Source of the DNA: an uncultured Lachnospiraceae bacterium
Lineage (GTDB): Bacteria; Bacillota_A; Clostridia; Lachnospirales; Lachnospiraceae
DNA: 7,337 nt
Direction of reading: 5' to 3'
NCBI GenBank assembly: GCA_947175285.1
Contig: CAMWMM010000241.1
Location: forward strand, 1-7,337
Numbering within the stretch: position 1 is the first letter of the stretch; every line of letters starts with the position of its first letter. Shown here piece by piece: positions 6,330-7,337 of the stretch. The translations under genes were made by a program, and so were the position numbers. Below the pieces are notes generated by a model, which saw only the letters and a list, made by a program, of their open reading frames with translations, made no database searches and was not told the origin of the DNA.

Positions 6330-6339
6330 TAGTATTATT
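6325..6339. repeat. AT palindrome spanning both convergent stop codons
   Basis: AATAATA-G-TATTATT is a perfect 15-bp inverted repeat. It contains the TAA of the acetyltransferase (6327-6329) and the TAA of the AraC gene (6335-6337 on the minus strand). It has no GC-rich stem, so by itself it is not a normal intrinsic terminator, and no other terminator is visible between the two genes. Confidence 0.6.
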
Positions 6340-7219
6340 TCTGCCCTTCTCCATTTCTGAATTCCGTTGGACTTTTGCCGAACCATTTGCGGAATGTTTC
6401 CGCATAGTAACTTGCACCGCCAAATCCGACAGACAGGGCAATCTCGATAATGGATAAATCCGTATTGCGTAATAGTTCAATGCTTTTGTTCAGACGATAT
6501 TGTGTCAGGTATGCATTCGGTGTCAGGCTGAAATACTTTGCAAATAATTTACAGCACTTGCTTTGTCCAACAGCCCCAGATACAGCGATGTCCGTAAGGG
6601 AAATTTTGTGTGTATAGTATTTCTGGATAAAGCCTACCATATTTTTTGTTATTGTCAGATCATTGTTCTGTGGGGATATCATATTATCATTTGGCGGAAT
6701 GTGTTCATAAAGCAAAGACCAGATTGCTGAAAATGAGGACAGCACATCCAGTGGTACGGTTTTCAGGTCTTTCCTTGTATACATGAAATGGATTTGTTCC
6801 AGTATTTTTTCCTGCCATGTGATATTCGTATCCAGAAAGATATATGGCATTGCATTATTGTGGATAATAGGCAGTATAAAATCATTTTCGTAGGAAGATA
6901 TAGAGCATAAAAGCAGCGGGTGCAGGAGAATGCAGATGAAATCACATTCCGATCTGGTATCAGAAAAGCCAAAGTGCATCTGTCTTGCATTTACAAGGAT
7001 ACCACTGCCGCTTGGCAGGTTTATAATCTCGCCGTTTACATTATATTTCATTTCTCCGGCTAAAATCATAATCATTTCTATATCATCGTGCCAATGACTT
7101 GGCGCAGCATAATTTGGATAGCGGGAAAGGCGCCCGCTTCGTATATAGATTGGATAATCGGATTTGTCATAATGTACCTTTTCAGAACGGTCGTCCTTTA
7201 GTTCAATCAATGTCGGCAT
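6335..7219 (-). CDS. AraC-family transcriptional regulator with cupin-like sensor domain
   Basis: A 294-residue cytoplasmic regulator. The N-terminal domain (about 20-110) is cupin-like: SHWHDDIEMIMILAGEM (41-57) with His42, His44 and Glu48, then LPSGSGILVNARQMHFG (68-84), the usual ligand-sensing fold of AraC proteins. The C-terminal about 100 residues contain two helix-turn-helix units, SLTDIAVSGAVGQSKCCKLF (207-226) and SIIEIALSVGFGGASYYAET (256-275), ending in the family signature FRKWFGKSPTEFR (276-288). The ATG at 7217-7219 has GTGAGG 8 nt upstream and a near-consensus promoter further up. It converges on the MATE/acetyltransferase operon with a 5-bp gap. Regulation of that operon is plausible from proximity, though convergent rather than divergent placement makes this less certain; the other candidate target lies beyond position 7337. 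Many relatives control sugar use, but the ligand cannot be named. Confidence 0.93.
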   Translation of the reverse strand: MPTLIELKDDRSEKVHYDKSDYPIYIRSGRLSRYPNYAAPSHWHDDIEMIMILAGEMKYNVNGEIINLPSGSGILVNARQMHFGFSDTRSECDFICILLHPLLLCSISSYENDFILPIIHNNAMPYIFLDTNITWQEKILEQIHFMYTRKDLKTVPLDVLSSFSAIWSLLYEHIPPNDNMISPQNNDLTITKNMVGFIQKYYTHKISLTDIAVSGAVGQSKCCKLFAKYFSLTPNAYLTQYRLNKSIELLRNTDLSIIEIALSVGFGGASYYAETFRKWFGKSPTEFRNGEGQK

Positions 7220-7337
7220 AAATAAAACCTCACAGAATTGTTATTAATATATGCAGTAAACTGATATAAATAATTAAAAAAAAACAGTATAATTATAGTA
7301 ATAAAATACAGTCAGGTCAAGAAGATTTGAATATGTA
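7220..7337. other. AT-rich region upstream of the AraC gene
   Basis: This 118-bp stretch holds the AraC promoter (7292-7320, minus strand), a 9-base A-run (7276-7284), and a short ACTG/CAGT symmetric element at 7254-7263. The motif CAGT occurs at 7254, 7285 and 7309. A rightward neighbouring gene may begin near the window edge, but too little of it is visible to call. Confidence 0.45.
7292..7320 (-). promoter_or_regulatory. Sigma-A type promoter for the AraC gene
   Basis: On the minus strand, TTGACC (7315-7320) and TATAAT (7292-7297) are separated by exactly 17 bp, matching the vegetative consensus at 11 of 12 positions. Transcription would begin near 7285, giving a leader of about 65 nt rich in A and U before the AraC start at 7219. 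Such a strong core promoter suggests constitutive or repressible expression of the regulator. Confidence 0.7.

Noticed and set aside
5593..6480. Minus-strand open frames within the acetyltransferase gene and around its 3' end
   Set aside because: They are shadows of the hexapeptide-repeat and AraC coding sequences, with no independent evidence.
7238..7270. Rightward promoter from TTGTTA to TATAAA
   Set aside because: The spacing is 21 bp and the -35 is weak; with no gene visible to the right it cannot be supported.
7254..7312. Repeated CAGT elements upstream of the AraC gene as autoregulatory binding sites
   Set aside because: Four-base matches with unequal spacing (31 and 24 bp) are expected by chance in such AT-rich DNA.
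7333..7337. ATG near the right edge as the start of a divergent gene
   Set aside because: Only five bases remain, and the upstream AAGAAG is a poor ribosome site.

Overview
The window looks like chromosomal DNA of a low-to-moderate GC Gram-positive, most likely a clostridial (Lachnospiraceae-type) bacterium. The reasons are strong GGAGG-type Shine-Dalgarno sites, TTG starts on the two ABC genes, a near-consensus sigma-A promoter, and clostridial-looking protein sequences. The organism assignment is an inference from style and family resemblance; I could run no database search.

Layout. Positions 1-2893 hold a leftward (minus-strand) set: a DUF5131 / phage Gp37-Gp68-like three-cysteine protein (2153-2893), then two ABC exporter half-transporters (408-2126, and 1-415, which runs off the window edge). 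The exporter genes overlap by 8 bp and look like the two subunits of a heterodimeric exporter. The complete subunit carries the degenerate ATP-site residues (Asp after Walker B, Gln for the switch His). Positions 2894-3009 are a short region between this set and a rightward MATE-family gene (3010-4104) that lacks its first two membrane helices. An apparent one-base frameshift joins it to a short 5' remnant, so it is probably decayed. A 263-bp spacer (4105-4367) follows, holding a possible fragment of a regulator gene on the minus strand and a small palindrome that also occurs in front of the truncated MATE gene.

Positions 4374-6329 form a clear two-gene rightward operon: a full-length MATE exporter and, 21 bp later, a LacA/Maa-type sugar O-acetyltransferase. 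Converging on it with a 5-bp gap is an AraC-family regulator (6335-7219, minus strand) with an N-terminal cupin-like sensor domain and its own well-formed promoter at 7292-7320.

How the genes may work together. The right half can be read as a sense, acetylate and export module: the AraC protein would sense a small molecule, the acetyltransferase would tag a sugar-like compound, and the MATE pump would expel it or a related toxic compound. The left half is an ABC multidrug-type exporter pair placed behind a DUF5131 enzyme of unknown function. The shared theme is efflux, with three transporter systems, one of them broken, in about 7 kb. I see no RNA genes, CRISPR array, insertion sequence or prophage structural genes. 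The least explained elements are the DUF5131-ABC pairing and the duplicated palindrome.
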